From contig NZ_PQSQ01000052.1 of NCBI RefSeq assembly GCF_002920575.1, positions 1 to 54,732 on the forward strand: a stretch of DNA of 54,732 nt. The letters run 5' to 3'. The stretch's first letter is position 1. The number at the start of each line of letters is the position of its first letter. A program made the position numbers and the translations under genes. The notes beneath the pieces were generated by a model that was not told the DNA's origin, did not search any database, and saw nothing but the letters and a program-made list of their open reading frames with translations. Of this stretch, positions 16,216-23,259 are shown one piece after another. Source of the stretch: Streptomyces sp. Ru73. Its GTDB lineage: Bacteria; Actinomycetota; Actinomycetes; Streptomycetales; Streptomycetaceae.

Positions 16216-17396
16216 CCGTCCTCATCGCCGGTGCCGGCATCGGCGGGCTGACCGCCGCACTGAGCCTGCACGCCGCCGGCATCGGCGCCACCGTGGTGGA
16301 GAGCGCCCGCGAGATCCGTCCGCTCGGTGTCGGCATCAACCTGCTGCCGCACGCCGTACGCGAACTCACCGAACTGGGCCTCGGCGACGACCTCGCGGCG
16401 CTCGGCGTGGCCACCGCCGAGAACGTCTACTACGACCGGCACGGACGGCGGATCTTCACCGAACCGCGCGGCAGGGCACAGGGCTACCGCTGGCCCCAGT
16501 ACTCCGTCCACCGCGGCGAACTGCAGCTGCTGCTCCTCGCGGCCGTCCGCGCGCGGCTGGGCACGGACGCCGTGCGCACCGGCACCCGCCTGGTGGACTT
16601 CGCACAGGGCACGGACGGTGTGCGGGCACGCCTGCTCGACCGGGCGACCGGGGAGGAGCGCGGGTACGACGCCACGGCGCTCATCGGCGCCGACGGCCTG
16701 CACTCGGCTGTCCGGGCCCGGCTGCACCCGGAGGAGGGGCCGCTGCGGTGGTCGGGCATCCGGATGTGGCGCGGGGTGACGCGGGCCGAACCGTTCCTCA
16801 CCGGCTGCTCGATGGTCATCGTGGCCGGCGGGGACGTGGAACTGGTCGCGTACCCGATCGGCCGGGGCCGCATCAACTGGGTCTGCCAGGTCAGGGAGGC
16901 GGGGCCGGGGCCGCTCACCGGGGACGCCGCGTGGAACAGCGCGGGCCGGCCCGCCGACGTCCTGCCGCACGTCGCCGACTGGTCGCTGGGCTGTCTCGAC
17001 GTACCGGGTCTGGTGGCGGGCAGCGACGTCCTCCTGCAGTACCCGATGGTCGACCGGGACCCGCTGCCCACGTGGGGGAGCGGCCGGGTCACCCTGCTCG
17101 GCGACGCGGCGCACCCGATGTACCCGGTCGGGGCCAACGGCGCCTCCCAGGCGGTCGTGGACGCCCGCGTACTGGCCCATGAACTCGCGCGGGCCGACGG
17201 CGTACCGGACGGACTCGCCCGCTACGAGGCCGCGCGCCGCGCCGCGACGGCTGCCGTGGTGGACGCGAACCGGGAGATGCACCGGGCCGGCGGCCGCACG
17301 CCCGGGGACCTGGCCCGCATCACCGCAGCCTACCGGCACGCCACCGGCAGCGACGTGGCCGCGCTCAACTCCCGGGCGTCACTGAGCCTTCGCTGA
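16212..17396 (+). CDS. PhzS-like FAD-dependent monooxygenase
   Basis: A 394-residue group A flavoprotein hydroxylase. The FAD-binding GxGxxG is G7-A-G-I-G-G12, the DG motif is GADGLHSAVRARL, and the second FAD motif is LLGDAAHPMYPVGANGASQA. RPLGVGIN, SVHRGELQ, MWRGVT and LQYPMVDRDPLP closely follow PhzS (the pyocyanin-forming 5-methylphenazine-1-carboxylate monooxygenase) as I remember it, so decarboxylative hydroxylation of an aromatic acid is a reasonable idea. No phenazine genes are in the window, so the true substrate is unknown. The GTG start overlaps the NTF2-like stop. Likely induced by the divergent LysR. Confidence 0.9.
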   Translation: MTVLIAGAGIGGLTAALSLHAAGIGATVVESAREIRPLGVGINLLPHAVRELTELGLGDDLAALGVATAENVYYDRHGRRIFTEPRGRAQGYRWPQYSVHRGELQLLLLAAVRARLGTDAVRTGTRLVDFAQGTDGVRARLLDRATGEERGYDATALIGADGLHSAVRARLHPEEGPLRWSGIRMWRGVTRAEPFLTGCSMVIVAGGDVELVAYPIGRGRINWVCQVREAGPGPLTGDAAWNSAGRPADVLPHVADWSLGCLDVPGLVAGSDVLLQYPMVDRDPLPTWGSGRVTLLGDAAHPMYPVGANGASQAVVDARVLAHELARADGVPDGLARYEAARRAATAAVVDANREMHRAGGRTPGDLARITAAYRHATGSDVAALNSRASLSLR

Positions 17397-17413
17397 GCCC
17401 GGCGGCGCGGCGG

Positions 17414-17463
17414 GCCTGCGGCTCAGCGGCCCTGCGGCTCGGCGGTGCGGCGGCCCTGCGGCT
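17414..17463. repeat. short G/C-rich direct repeats
   Basis: CGGCCCTGCGGCT occurs at 17427-17439 and 17451-17463, with a shorter copy (GCCTGCGGCT) at 17414-17423. They fill the convergent gap after the monooxygenase stop. No function is apparent. Confidence 0.6.
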
Positions 17464-17507
17464 GCCGTACGGCAGGCTGTCGTACGGCTCCGGGCGGGCT
17501 GCCGCCG

Positions 17508-18041
17508 TCACGTCGTGCGGAAGGACCGGGCCGCCTGTTCCACGCGCAGCCGCTCCAGGGTCTCGACCTGGCCGTCGGCGCGCTCCAGGAGGCCGTCGAG
17601 CCGGGCGGCGTCCAGGCGGCCGTCGGTCTCCGCCAGCTCGCGCAGCGTCCGCCAGCCCGCCGCCTTGCCCGCCACGCCGAGCCGCAGCACCTCCAGCTCC
17701 AGCAGCGGGCTGAGCGGCGAGCGGGACAGCAGCCGGCGGTTGCTCTTGAGCCGGCCGATCTTCTCGGCGGCCCAGCCCGCGCCGGCCTTGTAGCCGCGGG
17801 CCCGGATGCCGAGCTCCCGCATGATGCGCAGCAGCGCCGCCCGGTCCGCCGTGATCTCGGCGGCCAGCGCTCTGAGCGTCTCGCCGGTCGCGGCGTCCAC
17901 GGGGCTCCTGGCCAGCCGGCGGGCCAGCTCGGTGCCGAACGTCGCCCCGGCCAGATGGTCGTTCAGGTACACGCCGAGCAGGGCGAGCCGGTCGCCCTGC
18001 GGGCCGCGCTGAACGGAACGGGTCAGGGTGGGCTTCGTCAT
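17508..18041 (-). CDS. conserved helical protein, possibly ferritin-like fold
   Basis: A 177-residue soluble protein that looks almost entirely alpha-helical (GDRLALLGVYLNDHLAGATFGTELARRLA..., TGETLRALAAEITADRAALLRIMRELG, then LLELEVLRLGVAGKAAGWRTLRELAETD). The helix lengths and regularly placed Glu/His/Asp residues suggest a four-helix bundle of the ferritin-like kind, but a complete di-iron ExxH set is not evident, so I do not assign an activity. ATG at 18041. It faces the nucleotidyltransferase gene across a 138-bp divergent promoter region; no functional link is seen. Confidence 0.75.
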   Translation of the reverse strand: MTKPTLTRSVQRGPQGDRLALLGVYLNDHLAGATFGTELARRLARSPVDAATGETLRALAAEITADRAALLRIMRELGIRARGYKAGAGWAAEKIGRLKSNRRLLSRSPLSPLLELEVLRLGVAGKAAGWRTLRELAETDGRLDAARLDGLLERADGQVETLERLRVEQAARSFRTT

Positions 18042-18179
18042 GCGGCGACGGGTACCCCCGCGCACCGCGCATATCCTCGGTACCGGCGCCGGAAGCCCCC
18101 TTCGGCCGACGGGGTCACCCGTACGCAGGCGTTCCGGCGCGCCGCCCGCCACTGCTCCCGCACCCGAAACGGCAACGTC

Positions 18180-18938
18180 ATGGCTGCTCTCACCGACCAG
18201 GACTTCCCGGACCACGTCGCAGGGCGGCTCGCCGCGCTGCCGGGTGTGCGGGCCGTCACCCTCGGCGGCTCCCGCGCCCAGGGCACCCACACCGCCGACA
18301 GCGACTGGGACTTCGCGCTCTACTACCGCGGCACGTTCGACCCCGCTGACCTGCGTGCCGTCGGCTGGGCGGGCGAGGTCTCCGGGATCGGCGACTGGGG
18401 CGGCGGCGTCTTCAACGGCGGCGCGTGGCTCACCGTCGACGGCCGGCGCGCCGACGTCCACTACCGCGACCTCGACGTCGTCGAGCACGAACTCGCCGAG
18501 GCGGCGGCGGGCCGCTTCCGCTGGGAGCCGCTGATGTTCCACCTGGCGGGCATCCCCAGCTACCTCGTGGTCGCCGAACTCGCCGTCAACCAAGTGCTGC
18601 GCGGCGAGCTGCCGCGCCCCGCCTTCCCCGAAGCACTGCGCGCCGCGGCCCCTCCGGTGTGGCGCGGCCGGGCGGACCTGACGCTCCGGTACGCCCACGG
18701 CGCGTACGCCGCACGGGGCCGGGCCACCGAGGTCGCCGGGGCCCTCGCCACGGCCGGCATGGAGACCGCGCACGCGGTCCTCGCGGCACGCGGCGAGTGG
18801 ACCACCAACGAGAAGCGGCTCCTGGAGCGGGCGGGGCTGCGCGGCCTCGACACGATCCTCGCCGGCCTGCGCCCGGACCCCGACGTCCTCACGCGCGCCC
18901 TCACCGAGGCGGAGGAGCTGTTCGGCGCCGCGGTCTGA
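18180..18938 (+). CDS. nucleotidyltransferase-domain protein
   Basis: A 252-residue protein with a polymerase-beta-type nucleotidyltransferase domain. The hallmark is G29-G30-S31...S41-D42-W-D44 (GGSRAQGTHTADSDWDF), followed by the third acid in RADVHYRD. The C-terminal half is helical (HGAYAARGRATEVAGALATAGMETAHAVLAARGEWTTNEKRLL), like the kanamycin-nucleotidyltransferase C-terminal or DUF4037-like domains. It may adenylylate a small molecule or protein; antibiotic inactivation is only one option. It ends 6 bp before the NUDIX gene stop on the other strand. Confidence 0.85.
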   Translation: MAALTDQDFPDHVAGRLAALPGVRAVTLGGSRAQGTHTADSDWDFALYYRGTFDPADLRAVGWAGEVSGIGDWGGGVFNGGAWLTVDGRRADVHYRDLDVVEHELAEAAAGRFRWEPLMFHLAGIPSYLVVAELAVNQVLRGELPRPAFPEALRAAAPPVWRGRADLTLRYAHGAYAARGRATEVAGALATAGMETAHAVLAARGEWTTNEKRLLERAGLRGLDTILAGLRPDPDVLTRALTEAEELFGAAV

Positions 18939-18944
18939 AGGGCG

Positions 18945-19424
18945 TCAGCCGGCCGGGCCGTCCGCAAGGTGGGCGCCGAGTCGGTCCACGAAGGCGCGCT
19001 GGGCCGTGATCAGTACCTCGACGGCCCGGTCGGGAGTGTGCCAGGCCACCCGGTCGATCTCGGGGAACGTGCGCAGGGTGCCGGAGCCCCTGGGCCACTC
19101 CGTCTCGAAGGTCCCCGGCACGATCGACGCGGGGTCGAGGTCGCCCTCGACGGCCCAGGCGGTGACGGTCTTGCCGCCCGACTGGCGGACCTCGCCCAGC
19201 GGCACGTACGGGCCCTCAGGGGGCGGCAGGCCCAGCTCCTCCCGGAACTCCCGCCGCGCCGCCGCGAGCGGCTCCTCCGGCGGCACGTACTCGCCCTTGG
19301 GCAGCGTCCACGCCCCGGCCGTACGGCGGGCCCACAGCGGCCCGCCCATGTGGGCCAGCAGCAGCTCCACACCGGTGCCCGTCCGCCGGTACAGCAGGAG
19401 TCCGGCGCTCCGCCTGCCGGTCAT
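18945..19424 (-). CDS. NUDIX hydrolase
   Basis: A 159-residue pyrophosphohydrolase. The NUDIX box GX5EX7REUXEEXGU is complete: G44, E50, R58-E59, E62-E63, G65. The sequence before it (SAGLLLYRRTGTGVELLLAHMGGPLWARR...WTLPKGEY) resembles the 'NUDIX domain, DNA polymerase ligase-associated' group and diadenosine-polyphosphate hydrolases. Its ATG overlaps the DNA ligase stop as ATGA, so it is translated with the ligase; clearing nucleotide by-products or adenylylated species during repair is a plausible role, but unproven. Confidence 0.9.
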   Translation of the reverse strand: MTGRRSAGLLLYRRTGTGVELLLAHMGGPLWARRTAGAWTLPKGEYVPPEEPLAAARREFREELGLPPPEGPYVPLGEVRQSGGKTVTAWAVEGDLDPASIVPGTFETEWPRGSGTLRTFPEIDRVAWHTPDRAVEVLITAQRAFVDRLGAHLADGPAG

Positions 19425-20965
19425 GCGTCCGCCGCGCCGTGGGCTTCCAGGACGGTCTTCACGGTGTCGGCCTCCTCGGGTCGCTTGTCCTCGCGGTACC
19501 GCACCACGCGGGCGAACCGCAGGGTGACGCCGGCCGGGTAGCGGGAGGAGGTCTGGAGGCCGTCGTAGGCGATCTCCACGACCAGCTCGGGGCGGACGGT
19601 CACCACGTACCCGCTCTCGTCCACCGCGAGTTCCCGCAGCCGGTCGGTCTGCCAGGCCAGTGTGGCATCGGTGAGGCCCTTGAAGGTCTTGCCGAGCATG
19701 ACGAACGTGCCGTCCTCGGCGCGGGCCCCGAGGTGCAGGTTGGACAGCTTCCCGGCGCGGCGGCCGTGGCCCCACTCGGCGGCGAGCACGACGAGGTCGA
19801 GGGTGTGCACCGGCTTGACCTTCAGCCACGAGGCACCGCGGCGGCCCGCACTGTAGGGCGCGGCGAGCGCCTTCACCACGACGCCCTCGTGGCCGCGGCG
19901 CAGGGTCGCGGCCCAGAAGTCCTCCACCGCCTCCAGGGCCGCCGCGTCACCGGGATCCGGGACCACGACGCGGCGGACCCGCATGGCCTCGGGCACGAGC
20001 CGGGCCAGCTCCGCGTGGCGCTCCTCGAAGGGCAGGTCCATCAGGTCCCGGCCGTCGGCGGCGAGGACGTCGAAGAAGACGGGGGAGAGCGGCAGCGCGG
20101 CCTGCGCGGCGGCCACGTCCACCCGGGAGCCGAAGCGCCCGGCGGTGCGCTGGAACGGCAGCGGGCGGCCGTCGGCGCCCAGCGCGATCACCTCGCCGTC
20201 CAGCACGAACCGGTCGGCCGGCAGGGCGAGCGCGGCCTCGACCACCTCGGGGAGCCGGTCGGTGACGTCGTCCAGGGTGCGGGTGTGGACACGGACGTCG
20301 CCGCCGTCGCGGTGCACCTGTACGCGGATGCCGTCGAGCTTCTCCTCCACGGCGCAGGGGCCCAGCTTGGCGACGGCCTCGGCCGGGGACTTCGCGCTGT
20401 GCGCGAGCATCGGGCCGACGGGCCGCCCGACGGTGAGCCGGAATCCGGCCAATGCGGACGGCCCTTCGGTGAGCAGCGCGCGGGCCACGTCCTGGAGCCC
20501 GCCGAGCATCACGGCCCGCCGGACGCCGGCGGCGGGCGCGCCGGTGGCGGCCGCGAGCCCTTCGACGGCGAGCGCGTCCAGCGCGCCCTGGCGCACCTCG
20601 CCGGTCAGCAGGCCGGTGAGGAAGCGCTGTTCCGGCGCGGTGGCGGCGGCGAGCAGTTCCTGTACGAGCCGCCGGCGCTCGGCCTGCGCGCCGGCCCCGG
20701 CGACCTCGGACAGCGCGGTGAGTGCCGCGTCCACGCCGCGCACGGTGAGGGTCGCGTCGGCCGCCGGGGGAGCGGGGTCGCGCAGCGCGTTCCAGCCGAC
20801 GCCGATCCGTCCCTGGGGCAGCCGCCCGGCAAGGTAGGGGATGACGACCGGTACGTCCTCGGGCGCGGCCTCCCGGAACAGCTCGGCCAGCAGCGCGACC
20901 TTCTTGGAGCGCGCCGTGGTCGAGGCGACTTCCTGGGACACGCGGGCAAGGTGGGCCAGCAGCAT
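19421..20965 (-). CDS. lig: ATP-dependent DNA ligase
   Basis: A 514-residue DNA ligase of the archaeal/actinobacterial LigB type. The N-terminal DNA-binding domain is at ~1-200 (LTGLLTGEVRQGALDALAVEGLA); the nucleotidyl-transfer motif I lysine is K209 in EEKLDGIRVQ, motif III is FVLDGEVIAL, motif IV GHEGVVVKAL, and motif V SWLKVKP. The C-terminal OB domain closes the protein. It seals nicks using ATP, and in actinobacteria is usually a second, non-essential ligase beside NAD-dependent LigA, so probably serves repair. ATG at 20965. It is divergent from the peptide cluster at 21.1 kb and appears unrelated to it. Confidence 0.95.
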   Translation of the reverse strand: MLLAHLARVSQEVASTTARSKKVALLAELFREAAPEDVPVVIPYLAGRLPQGRIGVGWNALRDPAPPAADATLTVRGVDAALTALSEVAGAGAQAERRRLVQELLAAATAPEQRFLTGLLTGEVRQGALDALAVEGLAAATGAPAAGVRRAVMLGGLQDVARALLTEGPSALAGFRLTVGRPVGPMLAHSAKSPAEAVAKLGPCAVEEKLDGIRVQVHRDGGDVRVHTRTLDDVTDRLPEVVEAALALPADRFVLDGEVIALGADGRPLPFQRTAGRFGSRVDVAAAQAALPLSPVFFDVLAADGRDLMDLPFEERHAELARLVPEAMRVRRVVVPDPGDAAALEAVEDFWAATLRRGHEGVVVKALAAPYSAGRRGASWLKVKPVHTLDLVVLAAEWGHGRRAGKLSNLHLGARAEDGTFVMLGKTFKGLTDATLAWQTDRLRELAVDESGYVVTVRPELVVEIAYDGLQTSSRYPAGVTLRFARVVRYREDKRPEEADTVKTVLEAHGAADA

Positions 20966-21096
20966 ACGGACATCGTGCCCCGCACGGTCCGGCGGCGCCT
21001 CCGCGGGCGCGCGGAGGGGAGCCGTGCGCCGGGGCGCGATCAGGCCAAAAGGTGGCGCGCCCGGCTGCCTTCACCCTCCCCGGTCATTGCCTTTCG

Positions 21097-21126
21097 TTGA
21101 CAATCACTTGGTGATTCTTTTACCTT
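21097..21126 (+). promoter_or_regulatory. predicted promoter of the GCIS peptide operon
   Basis: TTGACA (21097-21102) and TACCTT (21121-21126) are spaced by 18 bp in a conspicuously AT-rich stretch 70-100 bp upstream of the peptide gene. The -35 is a perfect housekeeping consensus, which is uncommon in this GC-rich window. Confidence 0.7.
21102..21116. promoter_or_regulatory. operator-like inverted repeat in the -35/-10 spacer
   Basis: AATCAC-TTG-GTGATT is a perfect 6-bp dyad with a 3-bp centre, lying exactly between the -35 and -10 of the peptide promoter. A bound protein would block RNA polymerase, so a repressor site is likely. No regulator gene lies next to the cluster. Confidence 0.65.
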
Positions 21127-21144
21127 CGAGCGGTGCGGTAAAAG
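21117..21144. promoter_or_regulatory. second operator-like inverted repeat overlapping the -10
   Basis: CTTTTACC (21117-21124) and GGTAAAAG (21137-21144) are perfect inverted copies with a 12-nt spacer. The left arm overlaps the -10 and the right arm lies in the early transcribed region. It directly abuts the 21102-21116 dyad. In RNA it could also fold, but it has no terminator-like tail. Confidence 0.65.
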
Positions 21145-21195
21145 CGCACGTCAGAAGCAGCATGTCCAGCTCAACTCCACCTCTCGGAGGCCCGC

Positions 21196-21348
21196 ATGGA
21201 ACAGCTCATCAAGAAGATGGCCCAGGACGACGTCTGGCAGGGCTGGGTCGCCGCCAACTCCGCGCAGAAGGCGGACAAGGACGGCTGCATCAGCGCCTCG
21301 CCGAAGTCCGGCTGCATCAGCGCGACGAAGACCGGCTGCATCTCCTGA
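21196..21348 (+). CDS. candidate RiPP precursor peptide with three C-terminal GCIS repeats
   Basis: A 50-residue peptide gene with an excellent ribosome site (GGAGG 5 nt before the ATG). Residues 1-29 look like a leader: an amphipathic helix start (MEQLIKKMAQDDVWQGW) followed by a Lys/Asp-rich stretch. The remainder holds three copies of Gly-Cys-Ile-Ser at 30-33, 39-42 and 47-50, with a Lys two residues before the second and third Gly; the last repeat ends the protein. All three Cys (31, 40, 48) are in the repeats. The DNA repeats too (GGCTGCATCAGCGC at 21283 and 21310, shorter at 21334). Repeated cores behind a leader are typical of multi-core ribosomal peptides. I recognise no known precursor family, and the product is unknown. 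Confidence 0.8.
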   Translation: MEQLIKKMAQDDVWQGWVAANSAQKADKDGCISASPKSGCISATKTGCIS

Positions 21349-21349
21349 C

Positions 21350-21384
21350 CCGCCGCCGGGCCGGCCGGGTCCGTCCGGCGGCGG
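21350..21384 (+). terminator. stem-loop between peptide gene and first enzyme gene
   Basis: CCGCCGCCGG (21350-21359) pairs perfectly with CCGGCGGCGG (21375-21384) around a 15-nt GC-rich loop, one base after the peptide stop. There is no T-run. Such elements often act as partial terminators or 3' stabilisers, giving much more precursor than enzyme mRNA; that role is inferred. Confidence 0.65.
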
Positions 21385-21442
21385 CACACCCCCGTCGCCG
21401 GACGGTCCCGGCCCCGGCCCACGAGCACTGTTGAGGTTTCCC

Positions 21443-22744
21443 GTGAAGGTTTCCCCGGACGGTCAGCCGACGGCCGAGGTCATCGCGCGCGTCAAGGACA
21501 TCCCGCTGTACCGCGACGCGCTGGCGCGCGGCCACTTCCCCGTACTGGAGAAGGCCGAGATCGCGCGCGGCTTCCCCGACAACTGGATGACACCGGCGCT
21601 CGCGGCGGCCCTGGAGTCCGGCGAGGCGGAGTTCGTGCTCTCCACGGGCACCAACCACGCCCGGATGCAGCTGATCCGGCCGCCCTACTTCCTCCTCACC
21701 TCCTACTACCGGCTGTGGAGCGAGCACCCGGACATCAAGGAGACCTGGGAGGCGGGCTGCCGGCGGGTGTCCCTGACGACCGTGCTCGCCACCGAGCACG
21801 TCGCCCGGGTGAACGCCCGCAAGCGCGGCGAGGACCCGCCCGCCGTGCCGGGCCCCGAGGACCGCCGGCTCGACGACCGCACCTTCTACCTCAACACCCG
21901 CCTGGACCCGGCCCTCTGGGAGCGCGCCGACGTCGAGCGGATGCTCGCCGAGATGGCGGAGGCCCGGCAGGCGCACCCGCTCGGCCGGTACCACCTCGAC
22001 TGCTCCGGCTACCACTTGGCGCACCTGCTGCGGAAGATCGGCGAGTGGCACCTCTGGGACGCCTTCGCGCCGCCCGCGAGCATCGTGCACGCCTACGAGT
22101 ACACGCCGGTCAACGTCCGCCGGTACCTCCAGCAGCACTTCGCGTGCCCGATCATCGACCTCTTCGGCAGCACGGAGCTGGGCTACCTCTTCTACAGCGA
22201 CCGGCGCGGCCGCTACCACCCCTTCCTCGACGACATGAGCGTCGAGCTGGTGCCGGACGCCGGGGACGACGGGCTCTTCCACCTCATCGTCACCAGCGTC
22301 CGCAACCCCCACATGCCGCTGGTCCGGTACCGCTCCGGCGACTGCGCCCGCACCCTGGACGGCACCCCGGACCCCACGAAGATCACGCAGTTCTGCGGCC
22401 GCGAGAAGGAGCTGCTGGAAGCGCCCGCCGGACCGGTCGCGCAAGGCGACCTGGACGCCCTCGTCGGCTCCGTCTCGCCCCGCGTCTTCGTGCACCAGCT
22501 GCGGGTCCTCAGCCGCGCCGAGGCCGTGCTCGCGTACACCACCTTCGACGGCAAGCCCCTGGAGGCCGCGCAGGCGGCAGCCCTCGGCCGCGGCGTGCGC
22601 GAGCTCACCGGCCGCCGCTGCGCCGTCGACCACCGCGCACACATCGCCATCGGGAAGTCGGGCAAGTACGCCTGGCTCGACCGGCAGGACAACGCCGGCC
22701 GGCAGGAAGAGCCCGGCCGGCAGGACGAGGGAGCCGCAGCATGA
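21443..22744 (+). CDS. CapK/PaaK-like adenylate-forming enzyme
   Basis: A 433-residue member of the ANL adenylating superfamily, closest in look to phenylacetate-CoA ligase/CapK/coenzyme F390 synthetase proteins. The phosphate loop is replaced by S67-T-G-T-N-H (LSTGTNHARMQL), the core motif is F241-G-S-T-E-L-G (cf. YGxTE), and VRYRSGDCAR is the ...YRTGD motif. The small C-terminal domain ends at IGKSGKYAWL, then a GRQ-rich tail. The enzyme should activate a carboxylate as the AMP ester. Beside a precursor peptide, candidates are the peptide C-terminus, a side chain, or a small acid to be attached. The GTG at 21443 has TTGAGG upstream; a TTG at 21431 is the alternative. Its stop overlaps the next start (ATGA). 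Confidence 0.85.
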   Translation: MKVSPDGQPTAEVIARVKDIPLYRDALARGHFPVLEKAEIARGFPDNWMTPALAAALESGEAEFVLSTGTNHARMQLIRPPYFLLTSYYRLWSEHPDIKETWEAGCRRVSLTTVLATEHVARVNARKRGEDPPAVPGPEDRRLDDRTFYLNTRLDPALWERADVERMLAEMAEARQAHPLGRYHLDCSGYHLAHLLRKIGEWHLWDAFAPPASIVHAYEYTPVNVRRYLQQHFACPIIDLFGSTELGYLFYSDRRGRYHPFLDDMSVELVPDAGDDGLFHLIVTSVRNPHMPLVRYRSGDCARTLDGTPDPTKITQFCGREKELLEAPAGPVAQGDLDALVGSVSPRVFVHQLRVLSRAEAVLAYTTFDGKPLEAAQAAALGRGVRELTGRRCAVDHRAHIAIGKSGKYAWLDRQDNAGRQEEPGRQDEGAAA

Positions 22745-23259
22745 CCACCAAGACCCTGGTGACCGAGGACGACCTCAAGGCGCTGCTCGGCCCCGCCCTG
22801 CACGCGGAGCTGGTCGGGCACTTCGCGGCCGGCAGCGAGGCCCCCCGCGCGTACACCGAGCGGCAGGCCCTGGAATGCCTGCGCTACCTCTACCTGATCT
22901 CGAAGTACCCCGAAGAGCTCAGCGGCCTGTTCCTCCCCGTCGAGCAGGAGATCGACGAGTTCTGGCACTACCTCATCCTGCAGACGCGCGAGTACCGCTA
23001 CCTCTGCGAGGAGCGCCTGCCGGGCAGGTTCTTCATCGAGCACCGCAGCATCCCGTACGAGGAGTACCAGCGGGAGCCCGGCCGCGAGCAGGCCGCCGAA
23101 GAGGCGCTGCGCTGGATACCGCTGTACTGCCGCGAGTTCGGCCCCTTCGACGAGGGCGCGCTGCCGCACTGGACCATCGTCCGCTTCCTGCACGAGCAGC
23201 TGGACATGCCGCTGCGGGAGATCTCCGCACTGGAGCCGGCGCGGCAGGACGGCCCATGA
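22741..23259 (+). CDS. small protein with IDEFWH motif, GRDP-like; possible peptide-modifying partner
   Basis: A 172-residue soluble protein. The most striking stretch is IDEFWHYLILQTREYRYLCE (71-90), which matches in layout the (V/I)D..WH.H.L.t..Y...C pattern of bacterial relatives of the glycine-rich-domain-containing (GRDP/DUF1399-like) family; H76 and H101 (FFIEHRS) could bind metal or be catalytic. No reaction is established for such bacterial proteins as far as I know. It is locked between the adenylating enzyme and the exporter by ATGA overlaps on both sides, so it must belong to the same pathway. Whether it is enzyme, recognition protein or scaffold cannot be told. Confidence 0.75.
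   Translation: MTTKTLVTEDDLKALLGPALHAELVGHFAAGSEAPRAYTERQALECLRYLYLISKYPEELSGLFLPVEQEIDEFWHYLILQTREYRYLCEERLPGRFFIEHRSIPYEEYQREPGREQAAEEALRWIPLYCREFGPFDEGALPHWTIVRFLHEQLDMPLREISALEPARQDGP

Noticed and set aside
16212..17396. Phenazine biosynthesis cluster, because of the PhzS-like monooxygenase
   Set aside because: No other phenazine gene is in the window; PhzS-like enzymes act on other aromatics too.
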